Position numbers and translations under genes: made by a program. The notes beneath the pieces were generated by a model. It searched no databases and was not told where the DNA came from. It saw only the letters and a list, made by a program, of their open reading frames with translations. Below, in pieces: positions 8,409 through 17,815 of a DNA stretch of 50,429 bases; the stretch's first letter is position 1, and each line of letters starts with the position of its first letter. Origin of the DNA: Candidatus Nanopelagicaceae bacterium (GTDB lineage: Bacteria; Actinomycetota; Actinomycetes; Nanopelagicales; Nanopelagicaceae); NCBI GenBank assembly GCA_947454735.1, contig CANGLK010000007.1:1-50429 (forward strand), given 5' to 3'.

Positions 8409-8597
8409 TTACGCGCGAGCGACCTTGCCAGCCTTGAGGCATGATGTGCAGACGTTCTGACGCTTTGATGCACCCTTGACGAGTGTCTTTACGCGCTGGA
8501 TATTTGGATTCCAACGACGACGTGTCTTCACCTGTGAGTGTGAAACGTTGTTACCAAAGCTTGGGCCCTTGCCACAGATGTCGCATGTTGATGCCAT
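8409..8597 (-). CDS. rpmB: 50S ribosomal protein bL28
   Basis: A 62-residue ribosomal protein of the large subunit. It is the zinc-binding (C+) form, with C5/C8 (CDIC) and C50/C53 (CTSC). Zinc-free paralogues are induced by zinc starvation in some actinobacteria, so this is the zinc-replete type. AAGGAG stands before the start on the minus strand. The basic run SQVKTRRRWNPNIQ is typical. It is transcribed alone, toward thiL. Confidence 0.96.
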   Translation of the reverse strand: MASTCDICGKGPSFGNNVSHSQVKTRRRWNPNIQRVKTLVKGASKRQNVCTSCLKAGKVARA

Positions 8598-8846
8598 TGC
8601 GGAACTCCTTGAATCGTAAGAGCTAACCGCGAGACGCGCTTAGCAGGGCGAAAGGGTATCAAGAGGGGGCGGGATTGAGCCAATCCGCAAGGCAGGAGTG
8701 CCAGCCCTCTCGAATTCACGCGTGGATTTTCCAGTGTGAGGCGGGCTACAGCCAACTCCCTGATTTTAATGACCTGACAGGCGCAAGATTGAGACATGCA
8801 ATAAAGCTCCGCAGATGCGGGGCGAGGTTAAGAAACGGAGAGTTTC
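8598..8846. promoter_or_regulatory. Divergent rpmB/cydA control region
   Basis: A 249-nt spacer holding the start regions of rpmB (minus) and the cyd genes (plus). GCTCCGC-AGAT-GCGGGGC (about 8809-8826) can form a 7-bp hairpin (one G-U pair) just before the cydA ribosome binding site (GGAG, about 8838-8841). I find no convincing -35/-10 pair and no recognisable redox-regulator box. Confidence 0.4.
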
Positions 8847-10253
8847 ATGAACGCACTGGATCTCGCGAGATGGCAATTCGCCATCACTACGGTCTACCAC
8901 TTCCTCTTTGTTCCAATCACAATCGGACTTGGCTTCCTTGTGGCCGGACTTCAGACTGCTTGGTATCGCAAGAACAATCTTAAATATCTACGAGCAACTA
9001 AATTCTTTGGAAAGTTGTTCCTCATTAACTTTGCCATCGGTGTCGTTACCGGCATCGTTCAGGAATTCCAGTTCGGCATGAACTGGTCTACATACTCTCG
9101 CTTCGTAGGAGACATATTTGGTGCTCCTCTTGCAATGGAAGGTCTCCTCGCATTCTTCCTTGAATCAACATTCTTAGGCCTTTGGATCTTTGGATGGGAT
9201 CGACTTCCCAAGAAGCTCCATCTCGCAACTATCTGGATGGCAGCAACAGGAACACTTCTCTCTGCCTACTTCATCTTGGCTGCAAATTCATTTATGCAAC
9301 ATCCAGTTGGCTACATTATGAATGCCACAAAGAATCGTGCTGAGCTCGAAAACATCTTCACTGTGCTCTTCCAGAAAACGGCTGTTGTAACTTTCCTTCA
9401 CACAATTCCTTCTGCATTCTTTGCAGCAGGTGCATTTATGGCAGGAATCTCTGCCTACCTCATCCTCAAGAAGAAGGATGTTGAGATGTCACGTCCAACT
9501 CTCAAGATTGGGCTAGTTACAGTCATCATCTCCTTTCTTCTGATTGGAGTCACAGGCGACGTTATTGGAAAGGTGATGACCACTCAACAGCCTATGAAAA
9601 TGGCTGCAGCCGAGGCTCTCTATGACACAACTGATTCAGCTCCATTCTCACTCTTCACCGTGGGAACGCTTGATGGCTCTCGATCTGTATTCCAGGTAGA
9701 TGTTCCATCAGTTCTATCATTCCTAGCAACTGGCGACTTTAAAGCTACAGTGAAGGGAGTTAATGATCTTCAGGCTGAATATGTGAAGAAATATGGCCCT
9801 GGTAATTACACACCAAATATTCCACTTGCATACTGGTCATTCCGATTAATGATTGGCTTCGGCGCAATTGCATTCTTCTTCGCACTCTTTGCCCTCTGGA
9901 GAACTCGCAAAGGCGGCGAACTTCCACAAGGTAAGTGGTTCCTTCGTTCGATGATTGCAATGCCTCTGATTCCGCTCGCAGCAATCTCATTTGGTTGGAT
10001 CTTTACAGAGACAGCTCGTCAACCATGGGCGGTATTCGGGCTCATCAAGACCGAAGATGGAGTCTCTGCAGTTGTATCTGCAGGAAGCATCCTCTTCACA
10101 ATGATCGTCTTCACGCTTCTTTACGGCATCCTCGCTGTTATTGAAGTGGGACTTACTCTCAAGGTAATTAAGAATGGACCTGCTCCAGAACTTGATTATG
10201 AGAATCCAAAACTCGGCGGAAGTTCCGACAAACCACTCGTGATGAGCTACTAA
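8847..10253 (+). CDS. cydA: Cytochrome bd ubiquinol/menaquinol oxidase subunit I
   Basis: CydA oxidises quinol and reduces oxygen to water with hemes b558, b595 and d; it is the high-affinity terminal oxidase. The 468-residue membrane protein has about nine hydrophobic segments. The N-terminal axial histidine is H18 (TTVYHFLFVPITIG), a second is H185 (FLHTIPSAFF), and the conserved GRQPW motif appears as ARQPW (390-394). The Q-loop is short (about residues 250-330), as in the actinobacterial/Bacillus type. ATG 8847 follows CGGAGAG. cydB begins 14 nt after the stop. Confidence 0.95.
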   Translation: MNALDLARWQFAITTVYHFLFVPITIGLGFLVAGLQTAWYRKNNLKYLRATKFFGKLFLINFAIGVVTGIVQEFQFGMNWSTYSRFVGDIFGAPLAMEGLLAFFLESTFLGLWIFGWDRLPKKLHLATIWMAATGTLLSAYFILAANSFMQHPVGYIMNATKNRAELENIFTVLFQKTAVVTFLHTIPSAFFAAGAFMAGISAYLILKKKDVEMSRPTLKIGLVTVIISFLLIGVTGDVIGKVMTTQQPMKMAAAEALYDTTDSAPFSLFTVGTLDGSRSVFQVDVPSVLSFLATGDFKATVKGVNDLQAEYVKKYGPGNYTPNIPLAYWSFRLMIGFGAIAFFFALFALWRTRKGGELPQGKWFLRSMIAMPLIPLAAISFGWIFTETARQPWAVFGLIKTEDGVSAVVSAGSILFTMIVFTLLYGILAVIEVGLTLKVIKNGPAPELDYENPKLGGSSDKPLVMSY

Positions 10254-10267
10254 GGAGGGATGCGAAA

Positions 10268-11326
10268 ATGTCACTAGAAAACCTACAAACTCTCTGGTTC
10301 CTTCTCATCGCTGTTCTCTGGGTGGGTTACTTCATCCTTGAGGGCTTTGACTTTGGAGTTGGAGTTCTTCTTCCATTCGTCTCAAAGAACGAGGCAGATC
10401 GCCGAGCCGTTCTCACAACGCTTGGACCAGTCTGGGATGGAAATGAAGTTTGGGTACTCGTTGCAGGTGGGGCAACATTTGCAGCATTTCCAGAATGGTA
10501 TGCAACCCTCTTTAGCGGTTTCTACCTTCCACTCTTCCTTATCCTCACATCCTTGATTGTGCGCGGAGTGGCATTTGAATACCGTTCTAAGTATGGAAAG
10601 GCGCAGTGGCGCCATCGTTGGGATGTCGCAATTGTAATTGCGAGCTTCTTGCCTGCACTTCTCTGGGGAGTAGCTTTTGCAAATATTGTTCGCGGAGTTC
10701 CAATTGAAAAGTCTGCAGATGGATACCTTGAATACACAGGCGGTTTCTTTAACCTCCTCAATCCATATGCACTTCTCGGTGGAGTAGTAACTCTCACCGT
10801 ATTCCTCACACACGGCGCAGTCTTCCTTTCATTGAAGACTGATGGCGGTATCCGTGAACGTGCACGCGCTCTTGCTCTCAAGATCGGCCTCATCGCAGCT
10901 GTTGCTGCAGTCGCATTCCTTGCCTGGACTAATGCAATGCTCGCAGAATTCAATGGACTTGTCTTCGGATTATCAGTTCTGGTTGCCGTTCTGTGGCTGG
11001 CTGGTCTCCTCTCAATCCTGAAGGTCCGCGAAGGTTGGGCATTTATCTTCTCTGCAGGAACAATCGCAACATTTGTGGCGACCCTCTTCTACGCCCTCTA
11101 TCCACGAGTGATGCCAAGCTCTGTGAGCTCTCAGTTCGATCTCACAATTTCAAATGCTTCGGCCACACATAACACTTTGACTGTGATGTCCTGGGTGGCA
11201 GTTGTAATGACTCCACTGGTGCTGATCTATCAGGGATGGACCTACTGGGTATTTAGAAAGCGCGTGAGTGCATCACAGATAACAAATCCAGAGATGGGAA
11301 TGTTGGATACGGTCCATCACCCATAA
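10268..11326 (+). CDS. cydB: Cytochrome bd oxidase subunit II
   Basis: CydB pairs with CydA and stabilises the oxidase hemes. The 352-residue protein has about eight transmembrane segments and the family signature WVGYFILEGFDFGVGVLLPF in the first helix, then GPVWDGNEVWVLVAGGATFAAFPEWYA. A strong AAGGAGG ribosome binding site lies just before ATG 10268. It is cotranscribed with cydA and followed by the CydDC exporter genes needed for oxidase assembly. Confidence 0.95.
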   Translation: MSLENLQTLWFLLIAVLWVGYFILEGFDFGVGVLLPFVSKNEADRRAVLTTLGPVWDGNEVWVLVAGGATFAAFPEWYATLFSGFYLPLFLILTSLIVRGVAFEYRSKYGKAQWRHRWDVAIVIASFLPALLWGVAFANIVRGVPIEKSADGYLEYTGGFFNLLNPYALLGGVVTLTVFLTHGAVFLSLKTDGGIRERARALALKIGLIAAVAAVAFLAWTNAMLAEFNGLVFGLSVLVAVLWLAGLLSILKVREGWAFIFSAGTIATFVATLFYALYPRVMPSSVSSQFDLTISNASATHNTLTVMSWVAVVMTPLVLIYQGWTYWVFRKRVSASQITNPEMGMLDTVHHP

Positions 11327-11342
11327 GGGTTCTGGCTTCGCA

Positions 11343-11354
11343 TATATTGCACTC
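11343..11354 (+). promoter_or_regulatory. Leaderless promoter of cydD (-10 TATATT)
   Basis: TATATT (11343-11348) is followed by 6 nt and GTG 11355, with no ribosome binding site. cydDC could therefore be made independently of cydAB. Confidence 0.6.
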
Positions 11355-12956
11355 GTGAAAAGTAAAGATTTGCGGCTACTCCTCTCCATGGGAAGTAGCC
11401 GCAAACTCTTTTTCGGAGCGCTTATAGGCGCTCTCATTAACACAGCGATTGTGCTCTCTAATGGTTTCTTAATTGGAGCCGTCATCGTGGGGTTGATTTA
11501 CCACCATCCAAATGTTGCAACTCATATCACTTTACTTGCCGCGCTCTGGCTCTTCAAAGCAATCTTCACCTCGCAATTTGATCGCTGGGCTTCAATAGAA
11601 GCCTCTCGCCTCAAGATGGAGCTTCGAAATTCTCTCCTCATATCAAAAGGTGCCCTGCTGGCGACACCTTCAACGCATCTCACAACACTTCTAGTGAAGG
11701 GTGCGAATTCTCTCGATGTGTACCTGGCACGTTTTCTCCCACAGATGTTCGGAGCAACATTTACGCCACTAATTCTCATTCTCGCAATTGCCACCCAAGA
11801 TGTAACTTCTGCTGTAATCGCACTCATCACTTTGCCACTTATTCCAATCTTCGGTGCCCTTATTGGCAGGTATACAAGTGATGCTGTCACCGCAAAGTGG
11901 CAATCGCTCGGCACGCTCTCGAAATATTTTGAAGATTCACTACGTGGTATCTACACCCTTGCAATCTTTGGTCGTCACAAGAGTCAAGGTGAGCGAATCC
12001 GTGAGATGGGCGACCGTTACACCGATGAGACGATGAAAGTTCTCAGAATTTCATTCTTATCTGCTCTCGTTCTCGAACTTGCGGCGACAATCTCTGTTGC
12101 AGTGATAGCAGTTTCAATTGGACTCCGCCTTGTAGGTGGTTCGATGGAATTCTTCCCAGCGCTCACAGTGCTCGTCTTGGCCCCTGAGGTCTACTTCCCG
12201 CTACGTAATGCTGCTTCGCTCTATCATGCCTCGGCAGATGGGGGCGCGGCGCTCTCTGAACTGATGGAATTGAAGAGTGCACCAGTAGAGGAAATTCCGA
12301 CAGGGGATAAGAAGATTGAATTGATCTCATCAATTCATTGGCCCGATTGGAAATCCCCATTTTCGGATGCGCGCCTTGAAGGCCAGAATCTTGAGAGCGG
12401 AGAACTTCTCGTACTCCGCGGTGGATCAGGTTTAGGAAAGACAACTTTTCTCAAATCCATACTCGGGATGAATTCAAGCGCTGAAATTACAATTAATGGC
12501 GAAGCGCTCAACAAAATCGATCAAAGATCGCTCTATAACCAGATTGGTTGGATTCCACAGAACCCCACACTTCTGACTGGATCTGTGCGCCAACAATTTA
12601 CAGAGATCAATTCATCAATGAGCGATGAAGAGATTGAAGCGATGCTCAACTCTGTAGGCCTTGATCTCTCGCAGCTCCCACGCGGCCTAGAGACCACCAT
12701 TAGCGGGCTCGGGGAGAAGAGTGGTGAAATCTCTGGCGGACAACGGAGAAGAATTGCAATCGCACGAGCTCTCGCTATCTCGCCATCACTGATCATTGCT
12801 GATGAACCAACGGCTGACTTGGATCCGAAATCTGCCGGCAGCATCTTGGAGCTTCTTGAAGGATGCGCTGCCAGCGGCGCCATTGTTATCGCAGTTCTCC
12901 ACGCGCCAGACCAAAAGCTTCGCAACGCCCTCGAAGTCGAAATGGGGGAGCGATGA
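11355..12956 (+). CDS. cydD: ABC exporter CydD (thiol/heme exporter for cytochrome bd assembly)
   Basis: CydD is one half of the heterodimeric CydDC ATP-binding cassette exporter, which moves thiols (or heme) across the membrane and is needed to mature cytochrome bd. Residues 1 to about 310 form the six-helix membrane domain; the ATPase has Walker A GGSGLGKTT (about 356-364), signature SGGQ (about 461) and Walker B IIADEP (about 480). GTG 11355 is the start because of the TATATT box 6 nt before it. The stop overlaps the cydC start by 4 nt (ATGA). Confidence 0.88.
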   Translation: MKSKDLRLLLSMGSSRKLFFGALIGALINTAIVLSNGFLIGAVIVGLIYHHPNVATHITLLAALWLFKAIFTSQFDRWASIEASRLKMELRNSLLISKGALLATPSTHLTTLLVKGANSLDVYLARFLPQMFGATFTPLILILAIATQDVTSAVIALITLPLIPIFGALIGRYTSDAVTAKWQSLGTLSKYFEDSLRGIYTLAIFGRHKSQGERIREMGDRYTDETMKVLRISFLSALVLELAATISVAVIAVSIGLRLVGGSMEFFPALTVLVLAPEVYFPLRNAASLYHASADGGAALSELMELKSAPVEEIPTGDKKIELISSIHWPDWKSPFSDARLEGQNLESGELLVLRGGSGLGKTTFLKSILGMNSSAEITINGEALNKIDQRSLYNQIGWIPQNPTLLTGSVRQQFTEINSSMSDEEIEAMLNSVGLDLSQLPRGLETTISGLGEKSGEISGGQRRRIAIARALAISPSLIIADEPTADLDPKSAGSILELLEGCAASGAIVIAVLHAPDQKLRNALEVEMGER

Positions 12957-14500
12957 AACTATCCCAAAGAACTTCATTTGCCTTCGCCGTCGCACTTGGA
13001 TCATTTGCCCTTATAGGTGGCACCGGCCTCACCGTTTCAAGTGCGTGGCTTATCACGATGGCATCACAACACCCTCCAGTACTTGTTCTCAGTGTGGCAA
13101 TCGTGATGGTCCGCTTCTTCGGAATCTTTAGATCTGTTGCTCGGTATGGCGAACGAGTAATTAGCCATGAAGCCATCTTTAAGAAACTAACCGGAGTGCG
13201 CGTAAAACTCTTCACTGCGATAGCTTCCCAACTTCGAAGTAATTCCAGTGAGATCGCGCATCAAGGCAAGACGATCATTGATGACGTTGAACGTGCTCAG
13301 GAGTTCCATCTGCGCGTAACTCTTCCTGGGTATTCCGCGTCCATAGCAGGGCTGACAACTGTATTGATAGCGCTGTGGATTGATTCTCATTTACTTATTT
13401 GGATCTTGCCAACTGTGGCGCTCTTTGCGGTTGTGATTCCAACTCTTGTAAGACGTGAACTTGACCCATTAGCTTCGAAGATTGAAGATAGTGAAAATGC
13501 ATTTGCAGCACAGATATCTGAGGCATCACATGCAATTATTGAAGCAGAGGTTTTTGGATACTCAGAGCGGTATCGAAGAGAGCTCCTCACTCATACCGAT
13601 TCACTCTATCGCTTGGAGAGAAAGAACTTCATTCGTACCTCTCTCTTGCAATTCTTAACGATTGCAGGAATTGGTTCTGCGCTTCTTGGCGTTGCAATCT
13701 CACTTTACGCAAAGAAGGAAGTTTTACCGATACATGTATCTATGGCGATATTTCTCGTGCTCGTAGGATTTGAGGGTTACACATCCTGGTTCCCGAATCT
13801 ATTCCCAGCCGGAAAGAACCGACGCGCATCACAAACAGTCGATCACCTTGCTGCGACCTACAAGGTTGAACCGTTGACGGGCGCCATTCCAACTTCTCGC
13901 GATTTAGTAGCGAGGAAGGCGAGCCCATTTTGGGATCGAGAATTCCTTATTCCAGTCGATTTCTCGATTGCGCAAGGTGAGACCCTTGTTATTACAGGTG
14001 CAAGTGGAACCGGTAAGTCGACGCTAGCGGCTGCTCTCATGGGCTTGGCAGAGTATCGAGGCTCACTTGCAATCGGTGGAGTAGAAGTTCGAGATATCGA
14101 TCAACTATCTGAATACATCTCTGGCACGCTGCAACAGGGACATATCTTCAATACGACCCTTCGCGAGAATCTAAAGATTGCAGATTCTCACTCATCGGAT
14201 CAACGCCTCAGGGAAATTCTCGAGGCAGTTGAACTCACTGAGATTCCACTCGATGAACTCCTCGGAGAATTCGGTCGCGCGCTATCAGGGGGAGAGGCGA
14301 AGAGATTATCTATTGCTCGCGCCCTCCTATCGAGTGCGCCAATTCTGATCTTGGATGAACCTCTCGAACACCTCGATCATGAGCGCGCCCTGAGAATTCA
14401 GGCATCGATTGCTCGCATCGCCGCCGGGAAGAGTTTGATTGTTATCACCCACTCACCATGGCTTCAATACTCGCGAAAGCTCGAGCTCGCGAGAGAATAA
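12953..14500 (+). CDS. cydC: ABC exporter CydC
   Basis: The partner half of the CydDC exporter, 515 residues. It has a membrane domain (residues about 1-300), Walker A GASGTGKST (about 349-357), signature LSGGEAKR (about 444-451) and Walker B LILDEP. The start is ATG 12953, inside the cydD stop and 2 nt after GGGGGAG. A longer upstream frame exists but encodes an arginine-rich, family-unlike leader inside cydD. Pairing two non-identical ABC halves after cydAB is the standard cydABDC order. Confidence 0.88.
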   Translation: MKLSQRTSFAFAVALGSFALIGGTGLTVSSAWLITMASQHPPVLVLSVAIVMVRFFGIFRSVARYGERVISHEAIFKKLTGVRVKLFTAIASQLRSNSSEIAHQGKTIIDDVERAQEFHLRVTLPGYSASIAGLTTVLIALWIDSHLLIWILPTVALFAVVIPTLVRRELDPLASKIEDSENAFAAQISEASHAIIEAEVFGYSERYRRELLTHTDSLYRLERKNFIRTSLLQFLTIAGIGSALLGVAISLYAKKEVLPIHVSMAIFLVLVGFEGYTSWFPNLFPAGKNRRASQTVDHLAATYKVEPLTGAIPTSRDLVARKASPFWDREFLIPVDFSIAQGETLVITGASGTGKSTLAAALMGLAEYRGSLAIGGVEVRDIDQLSEYISGTLQQGHIFNTTLRENLKIADSHSSDQRLREILEAVELTEIPLDELLGEFGRALSGGEAKRLSIARALLSSAPILILDEPLEHLDHERALRIQASIARIAAGKSLIVITHSPWLQYSRKLELARE

Positions 14501-14504
14501 CGCC

Positions 14505-16667
14505 ATGGCCACCTTCGACTCCAAACTCAGCGGAGTCCTCGGCGACAAGACGGCAAAGGCATTTAAGGATCTCTTCGGATATACAACCGTTGGTGATCTC
14601 CTCCATCACTTCCCACGACGCTATCTCGTACGTGGAGAACTCTCTGATATTGCAGCGCTCCAAGAGGGAGATGAAGCGACAATCCTGGCCAAGGTATACA
14701 GCGCTTCCTCACGAAGATTTCAAGCGCGCAAGGGAACAATGCTTGAAGTTGTTGTTACCGACGGAACCGCCAAGCTCTCACTGACATTCTTTAATCAAGC
14801 GTGGCGCGAAAAAGATCTTAAAGTGGGAAGCCAAGGGCTGTTCGCTGGCAAGGTCGGTTCATTTAATGGAAAGAAGCAATTAGCTCATCCAGATTACGAA
14901 ATGATTCCGGATGGAAATGATGTTGATAGCGCTGTCGCTGGATTTGCCGGTCTCTACATCCCCCTCTATCCATCCAGTGCAAAACTTCCTTCTTGGAAAA
15001 TCGCACAATGCATTGATCTTGCTCTGACTTCGCTCGATCATGTCGACGATCCGATTCCCGAGGAGTTATTGCGCAAGAATAATTACCCAACTATCAGGCA
15101 GGCTCTTGAACAGATTCACCATCCCAACGATCTCGATGCAACTGAGATAGCGCGAGAACGCCTCACCTTTGATGAGGCGCTTCTCCTTCAATTACTGCTG
15201 CTTAAGCGTAAGAGCGAATTAAAGAAGTTAGATGCAGTCGCACGTCCATATAAACCAGGTGGTCTACTTGATGGATTTGATGCGAGATTGCCATTTGAAC
15301 TTACCGCCGGACAGAAGAGCGTCTCGCAGGAAATTGCTACTGATCTTGGCGCAAGCCATCCGATGCACCGTTTACTACAAGGTGAGGTTGGTTCCGGTAA
15401 GACTGTTATTGCACTTCGAGCCGCGTTGACTGTTATCGATAACGGGGGACAGGCTGCGTTACTTGCACCGACTGAAGTGTTGGCAGCCCAACACCATAGA
15501 ACATTTACCAAATTACTCGGTGAACTTGCACAGGGCGGAATGCTGGGAAGTGCCGATACATCAACAAGTGTTGTGCTTCTGACGGGCTCGCAGAACGCTG
15601 CTACAAGAAAAGACGCGCTTGCTCAAATAAAGAGCGGTGCAGCTGGCCTTGTCGTAGGAACGCATGCGCTCTTGAGCGAGAGCGTTGAATTTAATGAACT
15701 TGCACTTGTAATTGTTGATGAGCAACACCGCTTCGGTGTTGAACAGCGAGATGCGCTGAAATCAAAGGCCTCGATCACTCCGCACTTACTTGTGATGACT
15801 GCAACACCAATTCCGCGTACTGTTGCAATGACGGTATTCGGAGATCTTGATGTCTCTACCCTGCGCGAGCTTCCATTAGGCCGACAAGTAATTACAACTC
15901 ACCTCGTACCAGTTGAAGAGAAGCCACACTTCCTAGAGCGAACCTGGGAACGCGTTCGCGAAGAAGTCTCACAAGGTCACCAGGTCTACCTCGTGGCGCC
16001 ACGCATTAGCGCAGATATCTCAGAGGATGCTGACTTTGAATTTCTTGAAGGTACCGACTCATCCCTGACTGCAGTTGAAGAGCTGGGACCAGAACTTCAG
16101 AGTGGTGCACTCAATGGACTTCGTATTGCACCTCTGCACGGGCGACAGAGTTCTGATGTGAAAGACGAAACAATGAAAGCCTTTACCGCCGGCGATATTG
16201 ATGTTCTCATCTCAACAACGGTGATTGAAGTTGGCGTGGATGTTCCCAATGCAACGTTGATGATCATTATGGATGCCGATCGTTTTGGTGTATCTCAGCT
16301 CCACCAGCTACGAGGTCGCGTAGGTCGCGGTACTTCACCTGGTCTCTGCCTCCTTGTGACCAAATCTCCAGCAGATTCACCCGCTCGCCAGCGCCTCGAT
16401 GCCGTGGCATCTACAACAGATGGCTTTGAACTCTCTCGCATCGATCTCGAGCAGCGACGAGAAGGAGATGTACTCGGTACAAGCCAATCAGGTTCTCGCT
16501 CACATCTTCGACTCCTTCGAGTTCTCCGCGATGAGGCTCTTATTGAAGTTGCCCGTACCGAGGCAGAGGCGCTTATTGAGCAAGGTCTTAATAACCATTC
16601 GCTCTTGGAAACAGCGCTTCAGAAATTAGAGTTAGATACAGCTACTGAATTTATCGATAAGAGTTAG
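14505..16667 (+). CDS. recG: ATP-dependent DNA helicase RecG
   Basis: RecG regresses stalled replication forks and branch-migrates Holliday junctions. The 720-residue protein has an N-terminal OB/wedge region (about 50-150), Walker A GEVGSGKT (about 293-300), the DEQH box (about 405-408, VDEQHRFGV), MTATPIPRT, and the C-terminal helicase motif QLRGRVGRG. Start ATG 14505 lies 4 nt after the cydC stop; upstream in-frame codons lie inside cydC and are not family-like. rsmD follows after 12 nt. Confidence 0.94.
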   Translation: MATFDSKLSGVLGDKTAKAFKDLFGYTTVGDLLHHFPRRYLVRGELSDIAALQEGDEATILAKVYSASSRRFQARKGTMLEVVVTDGTAKLSLTFFNQAWREKDLKVGSQGLFAGKVGSFNGKKQLAHPDYEMIPDGNDVDSAVAGFAGLYIPLYPSSAKLPSWKIAQCIDLALTSLDHVDDPIPEELLRKNNYPTIRQALEQIHHPNDLDATEIARERLTFDEALLLQLLLLKRKSELKKLDAVARPYKPGGLLDGFDARLPFELTAGQKSVSQEIATDLGASHPMHRLLQGEVGSGKTVIALRAALTVIDNGGQAALLAPTEVLAAQHHRTFTKLLGELAQGGMLGSADTSTSVVLLTGSQNAATRKDALAQIKSGAAGLVVGTHALLSESVEFNELALVIVDEQHRFGVEQRDALKSKASITPHLLVMTATPIPRTVAMTVFGDLDVSTLRELPLGRQVITTHLVPVEEKPHFLERTWERVREEVSQGHQVYLVAPRISADISEDADFEFLEGTDSSLTAVEELGPELQSGALNGLRIAPLHGRQSSDVKDETMKAFTAGDIDVLISTTVIEVGVDVPNATLMIIMDADRFGVSQLHQLRGRVGRGTSPGLCLLVTKSPADSPARQRLDAVASTTDGFELSRIDLEQRREGDVLGTSQSGSRSHLRLLRVLRDEALIEVARTEAEALIEQGLNNHSLLETALQKLELDTATEFIDKS

Positions 16668-16679
16668 GGGTCTATTTCT

Positions 16680-17267
16680 ATGCGCATTATCGCCGGCGCC
16701 GCCAAAGGTCGCCCTATCTCTGCAGTAGCGAGTGCAACACGTCCAACCTCTGATCGAGCACGTGAAGCGCTCTTCTCAACCCTGGCATCTGAATTCGGAG
16801 ACTTTGAAGGACTTAAAGTTCTCGACCTTTATGCGGGTACCGGCGCAATCGCACTCGAAGCGCTCTCGCGTGGTGCCACACTCGTCCATGCAGTTGAAAA
16901 AGATGAAGCGGCAGCGAAAGCCATCTCAACTAATTACGACAGTATTAAGAGCGCGCAATTTGCTGGAACTTTCCATCTCTACACAATGGGAGCCCACCGT
17001 TTTCTAGGCGACAAGGCGCAATATCAATATCACTTTATCTATATCGATCCACCATATGATGTTGATGACATCGACATTGTCGAAACACTTGTCCAACTTA
17101 AAGAAAATGGATTCCTCCACCCAGATGCGTTGATTGCTATCGAACGCAACAGTCGCACTAAAGAGATTTCTTGGCCTTATGGATATGAAGAAATCCGAGT
17201 GAAGAATTACGGCCAAGCAACTATTTTCTATGGAATTCCTCTCAGCGCTACGCCTGAAAATGGATAA
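16680..17267 (+). CDS. rsmD: 16S rRNA (guanine966-N2)-methyltransferase
   Basis: RsmD methylates G966 of 16S rRNA in the small subunit. The 195-residue Rossmann methyltransferase starts with the family N-terminus MRIIAGAAKGRPI, then TRPTSDRAREALFSTL, the SAM-binding DLYAGTGAIALEALSRGA, and the catalytic DPPY (about 123-126). A GGGG-containing ribosome binding site lies about 10 nt upstream. It sits between recG and coaD, the usual actinobacterial order. Confidence 0.95.
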   Translation: MRIIAGAAKGRPISAVASATRPTSDRAREALFSTLASEFGDFEGLKVLDLYAGTGAIALEALSRGATLVHAVEKDEAAAKAISTNYDSIKSAQFAGTFHLYTMGAHRFLGDKAQYQYHFIYIDPPYDVDDIDIVETLVQLKENGFLHPDALIAIERNSRTKEISWPYGYEEIRVKNYGQATIFYGIPLSATPENG

Positions 17268-17283
17268 CTAGCCCGCATCTTGC

Positions 17284-17296
17284 TAGCGTTCTCCAC
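17284..17296 (+). promoter_or_regulatory. Leaderless promoter of coaD (-10 TAGCGT)
   Basis: TAGCGT (17284-17289) then 7 nt and ATG 17297, without a Shine-Dalgarno sequence. Confidence 0.55.
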
Positions 17297-17785
17297 ATGA
17301 AGCGCGCCGTTTGCCCTGGATCATTTGATCCAATCACCTTTGGTCACCTCGACATCATCGAGCGCGCCAGCAAGCAGTTTGATGAGGTCATTGTTGCCGT
17401 CTTCGCAAACCGCAAGAAGGAGGGTCTCTTTACCCCTCAAGAACGTATCAACCTCATCGCAACCAACGTCGCACAATTCAAGAATGTGAAGGTCGCCATC
17501 GGTGGCGGACTGCTCGTTGATTACTGTAAAGAGAATTCTGTAGATGTCATCGTTAAAGGACTTCGCGCTGTCACAGACTTTGATTATGAGCTCCAGATGG
17601 CTCAGGTCCATACTCAAGCATCAGGTGTTGAGACGATGTTTATGGCGACCTCACCTACACATTCATTCCTATCTTCATCTATCGTGAAGGAGCTCGCCTA
17701 TTACGGGGGAGATGTCTCATCGATGGTTCCAGCAAATGTGAATGCAGCTCTTCAAGAGCGAGCTTCTTCACGATCAGATAATTAA
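17297..17785 (+). CDS. coaD: Pantetheine-phosphate adenylyltransferase
   Basis: CoaD adenylates 4'-phosphopantetheine to dephospho-CoA, the penultimate step of coenzyme A synthesis. The 162-residue protein has the nucleotidyltransferase (T/H)XGH motif (T14-H17 in GSFDPITFGH) and the C-terminal SSSIVKELAYYGGDVSSMVP that replaces ISSTX3R. It is standard for the family in length and ends 30 nt before the next gene. Confidence 0.96.
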   Translation: MKRAVCPGSFDPITFGHLDIIERASKQFDEVIVAVFANRKKEGLFTPQERINLIATNVAQFKNVKVAIGGGLLVDYCKENSVDVIVKGLRAVTDFDYELQMAQVHTQASGVETMFMATSPTHSFLSSSIVKELAYYGGDVSSMVPANVNAALQERASSRSDN

Positions 17786-17815
17786 CAATCAGATAAATAA
17801 GAGGACAGTGCAGAT

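Noticed and set aside
8675-8983. Open frame running from the rpmB/cydA spacer into cydA
   Set aside because: It overlaps the well-supported cydA start in another frame and its composition is not protein-like.
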